The notes beneath the pieces are model-generated. The model searched no databases. It had not been told where the DNA came from and worked only from the letters and a program-made list of their open reading frames with translations. Made by a program: the position numbers and the translations under genes. Of a DNA stretch of 64,000 nt, positions 35,170 to 44,114 are shown piece after piece (position 1 is the first letter of the stretch; each line of letters opens with the position of its first letter). Origin of the DNA: Paraburkholderia fungorum (GTDB lineage Bacteria > Pseudomonadota > Gammaproteobacteria > Burkholderiales > Burkholderiaceae). The stretch is from contig NZ_FNKP01000002.1 of the NCBI RefSeq assembly GCF_900099835.1, positions 2,790,001 to 2,854,000 on the forward strand, in the 5' to 3' direction.

Positions 35170-35769
35170 TCACGGCACCATGCGCTTCAGAACCGACTTG
35201 CGGTCGATCCACTGATGCTTCAGCGCGCCGCCGATATGCATGGCCAGCAATGCATAGAGCGCGTAACCGAGCCACGTATGCAACGCACCGAAGCGGTCGT
35301 GCAGGCTCTCCTTCAGCGTCGGATCGAGGTTCATCACATAGCCGATACGCGGCCACGGAAACAGATTGAACAGACGCATAGGGTGCGTAGCCGCATCTTT
35401 CCACGCGGAATCGTGCAGCCAGCCTGAAAGCGGCAGCGCAATCATCAGCAGATACAGCAGAAAGTGCGCGACATGCGCGGCAATTTTTTCCCACGATGGA
35501 AACTCGCGCGGCAACGGCGGCGGCTTGTGCGACACGCGCCACAAGATGCGCAGCAGCGCGAGACCGAGCACCGTGATGCCGATCGACTTGTGCGTATCCA
35601 CCACCGGCCGCACCCAGTCGTCGGGCAACGAATCGGCGCTCAGGCCGAGTACGACGTTGCCGATCATCAGCAGCGCGATCAGCCAGTGCAGCGTCATGGC
35701 CGTGCGGGTATAGCGCGTCGGCACGGGTGCGCCGGTTGAATCGGCCAGAGAGTCGGCGTGAGAGTTCAT
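35170..35769 (-). CDS. Cytochrome b561
   Basis: This 199-residue four-helix membrane protein binds two b hemes and passes electrons between quinol and acceptors such as superoxide. The first helix carries the heme His in TAMTLHWLIALLMIGN, the second DTHKSIGITVLGLALL, the third AAHVAHFLLYLLMIALP, and the last LHTWLGYALYALLAMHIGGALKH. Length and His spacing match the bacterial CybB family. It is the upstream neighbour of the glycosyltransferase on the same strand. Confidence 0.93.
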   Translation of the reverse strand: MNSHADSLADSTGAPVPTRYTRTAMTLHWLIALLMIGNVVLGLSADSLPDDWVRPVVDTHKSIGITVLGLALLRILWRVSHKPPPLPREFPSWEKIAAHVAHFLLYLLMIALPLSGWLHDSAWKDAATHPMRLFNLFPWPRIGYVMNLDPTLKESLHDRFGALHTWLGYALYALLAMHIGGALKHQWIDRKSVLKRMVP

Positions 35770-36120
35770 GATGGTTTCGTCCGCGAATTCAATGCTGCGA
35801 AAGCTGTTTGAAAATACGGCTCCTGAGGAGCAGGTCCGGATGCACCGCCGGTATCAGGCTAACGCCCAAGTTTGCCGTTTTATTCCGCTACGCGCTTAAA
35901 TGTATGTTTCAGTTTATTTCGATTGCGCGTTTGAAGGCTTGTGCGGTGTATGTGGCGCGGTGGATTGTTGCGCATCCAACCGCAGGAAGCAGCAGGAAAT
36001 AGACCGCTATTGTCGTTGCTTTGGCGCGGCTATGTTCGGGACGGCGCGAGAAACGCGCAATCGAAACCTCATTGAAAGACAGCCGCTCGCGGCTGTCTTC
36101 CGGCAATGCTCTTTATCGGG
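35770..36120. other. Intergenic region with short palindromes
   Basis: This 351-bp region lies between the cytochrome b561 start and the end of the CFA-synthase-like gene. It has a GCTCC-TGA-GGAGC palindrome near 35820, about 50 bp upstream of b561, and the terminator hairpin described separately. The middle third is relatively AT-rich. No coding frame has convincing composition. Confidence 0.5.
36076..36099 (-). terminator. Hairpin terminator downstream of the CFA-synthase-like gene
   Basis: AAGACAGCCGC at 36076-36086 pairs perfectly with GCGGCTGTCTT at 36089-36099, an 11-bp stem with a minimal loop. On the minus strand it is followed by TTTC, a short T-run. It begins about 20 bp beyond the stop codon of the leftward gene. 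Confidence 0.65.
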
Positions 36121-37224
36121 TCACCGCTTCACAAACCGGTAATGCCCGACGCCCCACTCGTTGCCGTTCGCGTAACCGAACAGTTCGGCGACCGCCATAT
36201 AGAACATGCGCCAGCGTTGCAACCACACGGCGGCATCGCGCGCGCCGTAGGTGTCGGCGAGCATCGGCATGACCCGATCACGCGCGGCGTCGAGCGCGGC
36301 AAGCCAGTGATTCGCGGTCCGCTCGTAATGCGTGCCGCTCACCCACCACTGCCGCTCCATGCGCATATCGTCCTGAAAGTTCAGCAGCAACGCTTCGGAC
36401 GGCATCGTGCCGCCGGTGAAAAAATACTTCGACATCCAGTCGCTGCCGTCCTGCACTTCGAAGTGATACGCGAGCGTGCGATGCACGAAGATATGCACGA
36501 ACAGCTTTGCGTCATCGCGCATCCAGCGTGAAATTTTCGCAAGCAGCAGGCCGTAGTTCTTCATATGCTCGAACATTTCAATCGACACCACGCGATCGAA
36601 GCCGCCTTGAAGCTGCGCGTCGTCGAATTCGAAATCGACGATATTGCCGGTCACTACCGTCAGATTGTGCAGACCTGACTCCGCCGCGCGCGCTTCGATA
36701 AACGCGCGCTGCCCATGCGAATTCGACAACGCGACAATGCGCGAGCGCGGATAGCGCGCCGCCAGCCACAACGACAGCGATCCCCAACCGCAACCGAGAT
36801 CGAGAACGCACTGACCGTCGGTCAGTTCCGCGCGCTCGGCATAGCGTTCGAGCATCGCCGTTTCGGCTTGCGCAAGCGTCTCGTTACCGGTCGGATAAAG
36901 ACAGCACGAGTACTTCAGATGCGGTCCGAGATGCGCATGAAAAAACGCAGCGGGCACCTCGTAGTGCTGCGTATTGGCGGCTTGCGTTTCGATTGCAATG
37001 GGACTCGCGCGCAGATCGTCCAGAAGACGGTTGAGCCGCTGCGCGCGCAACTCGCCGTTGTCGATCGCTTCGTCGCGTAGGCGCTGCCGCATCAACTGCC
37101 GCATACCGAAGCGGATCACGCCATCCGGCAGCCAGCCGCGTTCGCAACTGTGGATCAGCCAGCCGTCGCGGGTTTTGTCGGGCGATGGCGGCGGCATCGT
37201 GCGATCGGTCGTGGAAAGGCTCAT
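36121..37224 (-). CDS. Cyclopropane-fatty-acid-synthase-like SAM methyltransferase
   Basis: This 367-residue methyltransferase has the SAM motif VLDLGCGWGSLSLWLA (about 139-154), the entry NTQHYEVPAAFF and LKYSCCLYPTGNETLAQAE, as in CFA synthases and coclaurine N-methyltransferase-like proteins. It differs from the housekeeping Cfa by its C-terminal half, so the substrate may be an unsaturated acyl chain or an amine. GGGAG lies 8 nt before the ATG. It is the last of three leftward genes with DUF1295 and lipocalin, a set that points to membrane lipid modification or repair. Confidence 0.87.
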   Translation of the reverse strand: MSLSTTDRTMPPPSPDKTRDGWLIHSCERGWLPDGVIRFGMRQLMRQRLRDEAIDNGELRAQRLNRLLDDLRASPIAIETQAANTQHYEVPAAFFHAHLGPHLKYSCCLYPTGNETLAQAETAMLERYAERAELTDGQCVLDLGCGWGSLSLWLAARYPRSRIVALSNSHGQRAFIEARAAESGLHNLTVVTGNIVDFEFDDAQLQGGFDRVVSIEMFEHMKNYGLLLAKISRWMRDDAKLFVHIFVHRTLAYHFEVQDGSDWMSKYFFTGGTMPSEALLLNFQDDMRMERQWWVSGTHYERTANHWLAALDAARDRVMPMLADTYGARDAAVWLQRWRMFYMAVAELFGYANGNEWGVGHYRFVKR

Positions 37225-37278
37225 GTGGCTGACTCCCGTTGTCGTTGTTGTCGGTTTATTCGTGAACGCGCTCGCGTT

Positions 37279-38055
37279 TCAATGCCGCGGTGGCCATGGA
37301 ATCAGCGCGCTGGTGGTGCGCATGTAATCGGCGTAACCCGGACGCCGTTTCGCCATGCTTTCTTCGAGCAGCGGAATACCAGATAGCTTCAGCAGCAAAA
37401 ACGCCATCAGCAGTGGCGGCAGCAGCGTGAACCATCCCCACGGCGTGCCGACCGACAGCGCGATATACGCGAGCCAATGCACGCACTCGAAGAAATAATT
37501 CGGATGCCGCGAGTAGCGCCACAAGCCAGCGCGGCACACCGTTTCGCGATTGGCGGGATCGGACTTGAAGCGCCGCAGTTGCCGGTCGGCGATCGCTTCG
37601 CCCGCCACCGACGCGGTCCACAGCGCAACCGCCAGCACCATCCAGCTGCCGGACACCGGCGTCGTGCGGTACGACGGCACGAGGAACGCAATCGACAGCA
37701 GCATCGATATCACGACCTGCAACTGGAAGAACCAGAACATCTTGCTGGCCGCCTGAGCGCCCCATTGTTCGCGAAAGCGGTGATAACGCGCGTCTTCCGG
37801 TTTGCCGAAGTTGCGCTTCCACAGATGCGTGCCGAGCCGCATCCCCCATACGAGGCCGCCGATCGCGGTCAGCGCGCGGCTCGATGGATCGCCTGTGCCG
37901 AGCACCGCATAGAGCACCGCGACCAAGCCGAGCGAATACGCCCAGATGGGATCGACCATGCCGGCGTTTTCGGTTTTCAATTGCCATGCCCACGTGGCGC
38001 TGAAAATCACGACCAGCGCGACCAGGGCAATCACGACGGCGGCAAGTGGCGACAT
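37279..38055 (-). CDS. DUF1295 (steroid 5-alpha-reductase-like) membrane protein
   Basis: This 258-residue protein has about six membrane helices and the C-terminal signature LWRYSRHPNYFFECVHWLAY, the NAD(P)H-site motif of the steroid 5-alpha-reductase/ICMT-like family. Bacterial DUF1295 proteins often accompany CFA-type methyltransferases, as here (54 bp gap). A reductase acting on fatty-acyl or isoprenoid chains is likely by family; the substrate is unknown. Confidence 0.9.
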   Translation of the reverse strand: MSPLAAVVIALVALVVIFSATWAWQLKTENAGMVDPIWAYSLGLVAVLYAVLGTGDPSSRALTAIGGLVWGMRLGTHLWKRNFGKPEDARYHRFREQWGAQAASKMFWFFQLQVVISMLLSIAFLVPSYRTTPVSGSWMVLAVALWTASVAGEAIADRQLRRFKSDPANRETVCRAGLWRYSRHPNYFFECVHWLAYIALSVGTPWGWFTLLPPLLMAFLLLKLSGIPLLEESMAKRRPGYADYMRTTSALIPWPPRH

Positions 38056-38154
38056 GCGGCTCTCACTTTCTCACTCAGGGGCGATGCGGGTTATACGCGA
38101 TAACGCTGGAATCGGATGCGGCGGATGCGCTGCGGTTTGCTTCCAGTTCCCCAG

Positions 38155-38772
38155 CTAATCCTTGTCGCCGGGCGATGCAAAGCCTTCCTTACCCAACTGA
38201 TCCGGCCGCTGCGGCACGCGCCTGAAACGCGACGTGTCGTAGCCCATCGCGTCGAGCCTGGCGAGTAGCGAGCGGTACATGTCGTCGCTGATATCGGGCG
38301 CGCGCGCAAAGATCCAGCCGAGGTTTTTGCCCGGATAACCGAGGATCGTGTACTGGTAATCAGGGTCCACATACAGCGTCAGTTGCGTGACGTGCACCGG
38401 CCAGAACAACTGCACGCTCCACTCGCCGCCGTCCTTACCCGGCACAGGCGTATCGAGGAACTGATAGTGCTTTTCCGGCGCATCGAAGCTCTTTTTCCGG
38501 GCGTAATACGAATCGTCGATCTTGCCGTCGTCGCGCAATTTCCATTCCGCGCGGCTGCCCACCATGTCGCGCTCGGCGAAATACGGAATGTTCGCGATGA
38601 TGTACCAGCGCCCCATATAGCGCGGCAAATCGACCGGCACCGTGGCAAGCGGCTGGCTCGCACGAGGATTCGGATTCGGCGGATCGTTGGAGCAACCGGT
38701 CATCGACAGCAGCAATGCAGCCGCCGCGGTGGCGGCAGCTGTGACGGCAACGGCATAAACAATACGGCGCAT
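38155..38772 (-). CDS. blc: Outer-membrane lipocalin (Blc-like)
   Basis: From the ATG at 38772 this is a 205-residue lipoprotein with the lipobox MTGC (Cys27) and a lipocalin barrel. The first lipocalin motif is RYMGRWYIIANIPYFAERD (GxW), and the later YPGKNLGWIFARAPDIS is typical of bacterial Blc. It should bind fatty acids or lysophospholipids at the outer membrane. An upstream in-frame extension to 38886 would bury the signal and is rejected. It is the first gene of the lipocalin-DUF1295-methyltransferase set, although about 100 bp separates it from the DUF1295 gene. Confidence 0.92.
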   Translation of the reverse strand: MRRIVYAVAVTAAATAAAALLLSMTGCSNDPPNPNPRASQPLATVPVDLPRYMGRWYIIANIPYFAERDMVGSRAEWKLRDDGKIDDSYYARKKSFDAPEKHYQFLDTPVPGKDGGEWSVQLFWPVHVTQLTLYVDPDYQYTILGYPGKNLGWIFARAPDISDDMYRSLLARLDAMGYDTSRFRRVPQRPDQLGKEGFASPGDKD

Positions 38773-38954
38773 GACGATGGCCTCGAACGTAGCGGTATTA
38801 ACAGGTATTACGTTCGGCTTAGCCAGATGGATGCGCCGGCGATATGAAACACGGTGTGCGAAGGCATCCGCAAACCCATCGCCCATAGAGGAATCAAAGC
38901 CGCGAATGATGCTACATTGCCCTCACTCTGGACTTTGATTCCCGAATCGACAGC

Positions 38955-39848
38955 ATGGAAAATCTGAGCGGAATTGTCGCCTTCGTCCACACGGCAGAGG
39001 CGGCCAGCTTCGTTGGCGCTTCGCAGCGGCTGGGATTGTCGTCTTCGGCTGTAGGCAAAAGCGTCGCGCGGCTCGAACAGCATCTCGGCGTGCGGCTGTT
39101 GCAGCGGAGCACCCGGCGCGTCAGCCTGACCGACGACGGCGAGCGCTTCTACGAGCGTTGCCGGCAGATTCTCGACGCGCTGAGCGAAGCCGAAACGATG
39201 ATGCTGCAGGCCAATGCCGCGCCGCGCGGCCGCCTGCGCGTGAGCCTGCCGACCATCGGCTACCGCTTTCTGCTGCCGATCCTGCCGGAATTCGCCGAGC
39301 GTTACCCGGAAATCGATCTCGAACTGGATTTCAACGACCGTATCGTCGATGTGATCGAAGGCGGATTCGACGCGGCGATCCGCAGCGGCGATCTGCCCGA
39401 TTCGCAGTTGATGGCAAGGCGGCTCGGCCCGTTCCGCTTCGTGTTGTGCGCGGCGCCGGTTTATCTGCGAAAGCATGGCGTGCCGCTCGCGCCTGCGGAT
39501 CTAGCCCTGCATGCGTGCCTGCGGTTCCGCTTTCCGACTTCGGGAAAATTGCAGCACTGGGCGTTTCGCGGATTGCCGGAAGAGGCCGCCGCGCGCTTCC
39601 CGACAGCGTTGACGTGCAACAACATGGAAGCGTTGCGGGCAGCGGCCGAACTCGGGCTCGGTATCGCTTATATGCCCGATTTCCTCGCGCGCGACGCGAT
39701 TCGGGCGGGCACGCTGCAAAGCATTCTCAGCGAGCATCTGCTGCACGCGGGGCAGTTTTCGGTGCTGTGGCCGTCGAGCCGTCAACTGTCGCCGAAGCTG
39801 CGCGCGTTCGTCGATTTTTTGTCGGAGCGATTGTTCAGCGAAGCGTAG
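38955..39848 (+). CDS. LysR-family transcriptional regulator
   Basis: This 297-residue regulator has the HTH at 1-60 (AFVHTAEAASFVGASQRLGLSSSAVGKSVARLEQ) and the subgroup features STRRVSLTDDGERFYERC and CLRFRFP typical of CrgA/AaeR/PecT-like LysRs. It lies divergent from the lipocalin gene with a gap of about 180 bp, so that operon is a plausible target. Inducer unknown. Confidence 0.92.
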   Translation: MENLSGIVAFVHTAEAASFVGASQRLGLSSSAVGKSVARLEQHLGVRLLQRSTRRVSLTDDGERFYERCRQILDALSEAETMMLQANAAPRGRLRVSLPTIGYRFLLPILPEFAERYPEIDLELDFNDRIVDVIEGGFDAAIRSGDLPDSQLMARRLGPFRFVLCAAPVYLRKHGVPLAPADLALHACLRFRFPTSGKLQHWAFRGLPEEAAARFPTALTCNNMEALRAAAELGLGIAYMPDFLARDAIRAGTLQSILSEHLLHAGQFSVLWPSSRQLSPKLRAFVDFLSERLFSEA

Positions 39849-39876
39849 GCAAGCGCGGGCGCAACATCCGGCGGAA

Positions 39877-40719
39877 TTAAAGCCCCAGACACACCGCGCC
39901 CGCCGCCACGACCACGCACGCCATCCAGCGCCTCGCGCTCACGGCTTCCCGCAAAAACACCCGCCCGATCAGCACCGCGAACACCACGCTCGTCTCGCGT
40001 AACGCCGACACCGTGCCCATCGCGCCCGACTGCATCGCCCAGATCACGATGCCGTACGCGCCAATCGAAACCAACCCGCCGGCCAGCGACGACGCCACCG
40101 CGAACGGCGCGGTTCGCACCGGCGTCCACAAGGCGGCGAGTCCGCGCGACGCGATGAACAGCAACGGCATCAGCCAGTAGAACAGGAACATCCACGCGGT
40201 GTAGGCAAGCGCCTGGCCATCCGACAAGCGCACACCGATCCCGTCGATCACCGTATAAAGCGCGATCGTCGCGCCGGTCGTCAACGCGGCGAGCGCACCC
40301 GCGCGCGACACGTGGCTGCCTTGCAACGCGATCGCGATAATGCCGCCCGAAATCATCGCGATGCCCAACGCGTGCAACGCACCAATCGACTCGTGCGCGA
40401 AAAACGCCGCGCCGAGCGTGACCAGCAGCGGCGACGAGCCGCGCGCGATCGGATACGCGAGCGCCAGGTCATTGCGTCGATACGAGCGCACGAGACTCAC
40501 GTTGTAGACGATATGCACGAGTCCCGACGCGATGATGTACGGCCAAGCCGCGCGCGCCGGAAGCGGCACGAAGACGATGACGAGCGTGGCAACTGTCGCG
40601 ATGGCGACGCTCATCCACGTCATCGACAGAAAGCGGTCGCGGTTGCCGTGCAGCATCGCGTTCCAGCTTGCGTGAAGCACAGCGGCCACGAGGACAAGAC
40701 CGCCGGTATAGCTAAGCAT
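39877..40719 (-). CDS. EamA-family (DMT) membrane transporter
   Basis: This 280-residue protein has about ten membrane helices and two EamA repeats, the DMT exporter fold. Characteristic segments are LAYPIARGSSPLLVTLGA (first repeat end) and MGTVSALRETSVVFAVLIGRVFLREAV (second repeat end). The ATG at 40719 is used; a longer frame to 40893 overlaps the divergent LysR gene. It probably exports a metabolite or amino acid. The divergent LysR gene is its likely regulator. Confidence 0.9.
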   Translation of the reverse strand: MLSYTGGLVLVAAVLHASWNAMLHGNRDRFLSMTWMSVAIATVATLVIVFVPLPARAAWPYIIASGLVHIVYNVSLVRSYRRNDLALAYPIARGSSPLLVTLGAAFFAHESIGALHALGIAMISGGIIAIALQGSHVSRAGALAALTTGATIALYTVIDGIGVRLSDGQALAYTAWMFLFYWLMPLLFIASRGLAALWTPVRTAPFAVASSLAGGLVSIGAYGIVIWAMQSGAMGTVSALRETSVVFAVLIGRVFLREAVSARRWMACVVVAAGAVCLGL

Positions 40720-40822
40720 GCAGATCCTGGCGAAAGGGGTTGTAAAGCGAGAAGAATAACTATCTTGTGACAGCTCAACAAACCAGATAAATTCGTCTTT
40801 CGCGTTAGATAACCTCACTCGA

Positions 40823-41743
40823 ATGAAACGGACTCTACCCCCGCTCAATGCGTTGCGCGCCTTCGAGGCCGCCGGCCGGCTCGGCAGCTTCAAGGAAGCC
40901 GCCGCCGAATTGCACGTGACTCACGGCGCGGTGAGCCAACATGTGCGTCTGCTGGAAGATTGGCTCGGCGCGCCGCTGTTCGAGCGCCATAACCGGCGGG
41001 TGGCGCTGACGCCGGCAGCGCGGGCGTATCTGGCGGAAATCGGGCCGCTTTTCGAGCGGCTCTCGCAGGCAACCGGCAAATACGGCTCCCCGGACGCGGT
41101 TTCGCGCACGCTCTCGGTGAATGCGCCTGCCAGCTTCACGTTGCGCTGGCTGATCCCGCGACTGGCGAATTTCCGCGCAGAGCATGCCGATGTGGACATC
41201 CACGTGGAGACGTCGAACCAGCATCTGGAAAGTTTGAAAGGGAGCTACGACCTGATCGTCCGCGGTGGCCCGGATACGTTTTATGGCTACTCGATGCGGC
41301 CGTTTCTGTCCGAAGAAAGGCTGCCGGTCTGCAGCCCCGCGCTCCTGCAGCGATTGCCGTTGCGCACACCGGACGATCTGCGGCACCACACGTTGCTACA
41401 TACGGCGAGCCTGCCGCGACTTTGGCCTGACTGGCTGGCGAGCGTCTCGATCCCCGCACTCAGGCCTGCTGCCACGTTGACCTTCGATCACTTTTATCTG
41501 ACGCTGCAAGCCGCGATCGACGGAATCGGCGTTGCGATGGGACCGACCGCGCTTGCCGCCGACGATCTCGCCTCTGGCCGGCTCGTCGCGCCGTTCGCCG
41601 GTCCTCGCCTGCAGACGCGGAGTTACTGCACTTACGTTCCAGACGGAAAATCCGCTGATGAACTGGTCGCACAGTTCCGTTCATGGCTCGAACACGAAGG
41701 CATGCGCTCGCAAATCAATGCGGCGCTTCCTGAAGACTTGTAG
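40823..41743 (+). CDS. GcvA-type LysR regulator
   Basis: This 306-residue regulator starts KRTLPPLNALRAFEAAGRLGSFKEAAAELHVTHGAVSQHVRLLE, the GcvA/TrpI-type HTH. The effector domain includes RLANFRAEHADVDI and IDGIGVAMGPTALAADDLASGRLV, also typical of the GcvA subgroup. It lies 103 bp from the divergent EamA transporter, a frequent regulator/exporter pairing. Confidence 0.92.
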   Translation: MKRTLPPLNALRAFEAAGRLGSFKEAAAELHVTHGAVSQHVRLLEDWLGAPLFERHNRRVALTPAARAYLAEIGPLFERLSQATGKYGSPDAVSRTLSVNAPASFTLRWLIPRLANFRAEHADVDIHVETSNQHLESLKGSYDLIVRGGPDTFYGYSMRPFLSEERLPVCSPALLQRLPLRTPDDLRHHTLLHTASLPRLWPDWLASVSIPALRPAATLTFDHFYLTLQAAIDGIGVAMGPTALAADDLASGRLVAPFAGPRLQTRSYCTYVPDGKSADELVAQFRSWLEHEGMRSQINAALPEDL

Positions 41744-42038
41744 TCGGCGACGGGGCCACCGCCGTGGTGGTCTTCGATAAGAGCGAATAAATCGTCGCAC
41801 CCTCGTGCAACAACCCCGCGCTTTAACGTCCGTTTTTCTGCCTTCGATCAAAGCCGCACGCATTGATTTCCCGTACCGGCCCGCAGCGCGCGGCCCCGCC
41901 GCAGCGCAAGAAAATAATCTCTGTGAATCAGATCGCGCGATAGGTCAATTCAATTGGTATGCCGCCGGTTCGCATCCTGTAATGGACACCTGTTGCCCGC
42001 GTTCCATCCCGCCCAACCCGGCTCATCCGGAGATATTC

Positions 42039-42242
42039 ATGTCGCAGCCTGAACCCGATATAGACGAAGTCGTCAGAAGCATCGCTGAAGAAACGGATAC
42101 GCCCGCGGAAACGGTGTCGCGCATGTACGCGGACACGTTGGCCACTTATCGGCACGAAGCGCGCGTATTCGATTACGTGCCGCTGTTCGCGGCGAAAAAA
42201 GTTCGCAACCAACTTCGTCATACGGTGAATCGCAAGCACTGA
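42039..42242 (+). CDS. DUF3562 family small protein
   Basis: This 67-residue acidic-to-basic small protein starts SQPEPDIDEVVRSIAEETDTP and ends in RHTVNRKH. It matches the DUF3562 family common in Burkholderiaceae. Predicted mostly helical, no signal peptide. GGAGAT lies before the ATG at 42039; upstream in-frame codons lack protein-like character. Function unknown. The 295 bp before it show only a CCACC-GGTGG hairpin near 41757 and no gene. Confidence 0.75.
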   Translation: MSQPEPDIDEVVRSIAEETDTPAETVSRMYADTLATYRHEARVFDYVPLFAAKKVRNQLRHTVNRKH

Positions 42243-42396
42243 ACGCAGCGGCGCCCGGAGACCACTCGCTGCCCGACACCACTTCTTACGCCGCGGCCCA
42301 TTCGCGCGCCGCGACGTACTCACCCGCGCGCAAACGCGTACCCGTTATTTTCTCGCTGCTAGACTTTGACCCTGAGCCATCGGCCGGGGGGATCGA

Positions 42397-43500
42397 ATGC
42401 GGGTGACAATCGTAGGCGCGGGCATCGCCGGTTTGAGTACCGCATGGTCGCTCATCAAGCTGGGACACCACATCACGTTGATCGAGCAGGGCTCGATACC
42501 GAATCCGCTCGCGGCGTCGGGCGACCGTCATCGAATGATTCGCCGTGCTTATGGCGACGCCGACGGCTACGCGCGCACCATCGCCGAAGCGTTCGATAGT
42601 TGGGATCTGCTGTGGAACGACCTCGGCGTTTCCCACTATGCGAATTGCGGCGTGCTAGGCATTTCGCAATATCCGGGCGACGGCGCGGAGCAATTCCGCA
42701 TCGGCCTCGACCGGATGGGCTTCGACTACGAGCGGCTCGACGCACGCGAAGCAGCCGCGCGTTACCCGTTCCTCGATCCCGGCACGTTTCGCTACGCTTA
42801 TCTCGACCAGGACGGCGGCGCGCTGTTCAGCGAGCGTATTGCTCGCGACGTCAAGGCGTGGCTCAAAATGCGCGGCGCCGACATCCGCATGAACACTAAA
42901 GCGCTCGCGGTCGATCCGCACGCAGCCACCGCGCAACTCGACGACGACACGATCGTGCGCGGCGACCGGCTCGTCGTCACCGCCGGTGCGTGGACGCTGC
43001 GGCTGTTTCCCGCGCTCGCCGGGAAATTGACGACGTATCGCAACGCCGTCGCGTACATGGAACCGCCCGCCGATCTCGAAGACGCATGGTCGAGCGCTCC
43101 CGCGATTGTCGATATCGGCGGACCGAGCGACGGCTACGTGTTACCGCCTCTCGACGGCATCGGCCTGAAGTTCGGCTCGGGAACACAAAAGGTGCGCGCG
43201 CCGGACCCCGACGCCGATCGCGTTGCCGCATCCGGCGAAGGCGACTCGCTGCGCAGATTGTTTTCGCCGCCGTTTGGCCGCATCGACGAATATCGGGTGA
43301 CGGAAGTCAAAACGTGCGCGTACACCTTCACCGCCGACCGGCGCTTCTTCTCGGAACGTATCGGCAACACGCTGGTGGTGTCCGCCTGTTCGGGGCACGG
43401 TTATAAATTCGGCGCGGCGGTCGGCCGGCGCATCGCACAATCGCTTGATACCGACGACCATCTGACGCTCGCGCGCTGGCTTAGAGCCGAGACCGTTTGA
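42397..43500 (+). CDS. FAD-dependent amine/amino-acid oxidase (DAO/sarcosine-oxidase-like)
   Basis: This 367-residue flavoenzyme has the dinucleotide-binding start VTIVGAGIAGLSTAWSLIKLG and the DAO-type C-terminus SACSGHGYKFGAAVGR. The segment KTCAYTFTADRRFF aligns with the place where monomeric sarcosine and pipecolate oxidases attach FAD to Cys, so covalent flavin is possible. It should oxidise a secondary amine or D-amino acid to an imine and H2O2. It is followed by a GNAT gene after 27 bp, likely cotranscribed. Confidence 0.88.
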   Translation: MRVTIVGAGIAGLSTAWSLIKLGHHITLIEQGSIPNPLAASGDRHRMIRRAYGDADGYARTIAEAFDSWDLLWNDLGVSHYANCGVLGISQYPGDGAEQFRIGLDRMGFDYERLDAREAAARYPFLDPGTFRYAYLDQDGGALFSERIARDVKAWLKMRGADIRMNTKALAVDPHAATAQLDDDTIVRGDRLVVTAGAWTLRLFPALAGKLTTYRNAVAYMEPPADLEDAWSSAPAIVDIGGPSDGYVLPPLDGIGLKFGSGTQKVRAPDPDADRVAASGEGDSLRRLFSPPFGRIDEYRVTEVKTCAYTFTADRRFFSERIGNTLVVSACSGHGYKFGAAVGRRIAQSLDTDDHLTLARWLRAETV

Positions 43501-43527
43501 TCTTACATTTACCAAGGAATCCAGAAC

Positions 43528-43989
43528 ATGTCGGAATCGATCGTGATCCGCGCCGCTACCCCTGAAGACTTCGATGCGTGGCTGCCGCTGTGGGACGCCT
43601 ATAACGCGTTCTATGGCCGCTCCGGCGAAACGGTTTTGCCGCGCGACATTACGCACATCACGTGGGGACGATTCTTCGACGGCTACGAGCCGATGCATGC
43701 AATGGTCGCCGAACGCAACGGCCAGTTGCTTGGCCTGGTGCACTTCCTGTACCACCGTCATACAACGATGGCCGGGCCGATCTGCTATCTGCAAGACCTG
43801 TACACGCTCGACACCGAACGCGGCAAAGGCGTGGGCCGCGCGTTGATCGAAGCGGTGTACGCGCGGGCCAAAGCCGATGGTTCGCAACGTGTCTATTGGC
43901 AGACTCACGAGACCAATCAAACCGCGATGAAGCTTTACGACAACGTGGCCGATCGATCGGGTTTCGTCGTGTACCGGAAGGCGTTGTGA
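43528..43989 (+). CDS. GNAT family N-acetyltransferase
   Basis: This 153-residue acetyltransferase has motif A as LYTLDTERGKGVGRALIEAVYARA (about 90-113) and motif B as THETNQTAMKLYDNVADRSGF. It resembles small polyamine/amino-acid acetyltransferases. AAGGAA precedes the ATG. The short spacing after the FAD oxidase suggests that both act on the same amine, though this is inference. Confidence 0.9.
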   Translation: MSESIVIRAATPEDFDAWLPLWDAYNAFYGRSGETVLPRDITHITWGRFFDGYEPMHAMVAERNGQLLGLVHFLYHRHTTMAGPICYLQDLYTLDTERGKGVGRALIEAVYARAKADGSQRVYWQTHETNQTAMKLYDNVADRSGFVVYRKAL

Positions 43990-44032
43990 CGCGCTGAACA
44001 TTTTCATCGCGTCTTCCAGAAAGCGGCGACGC

Positions 44033-44065
44033 AAAAACAAAGGGCGCACCACCCAGTGCGCCCTT
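44033..44065 (-). terminator. Rho-independent terminator of the catabolic operon
   Basis: AAGGGCGCAC at 44040-44049 pairs perfectly with GTGCGCCCTT at 44056-44065, with a 6-nt loop. On the minus strand it is followed by TGTTTTTG, a good U-tract. It lies 50 bp beyond the stop of the MFS transporter, the last gene of the 14-gene leftward operon, and may also stop the rightward GNAT transcript. Confidence 0.9.
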
Positions 44066-44114
44066 CGTCTTCCTGCTATTGCGGCACTTCAACATCGACC
44101 GCCCACCTGAACCT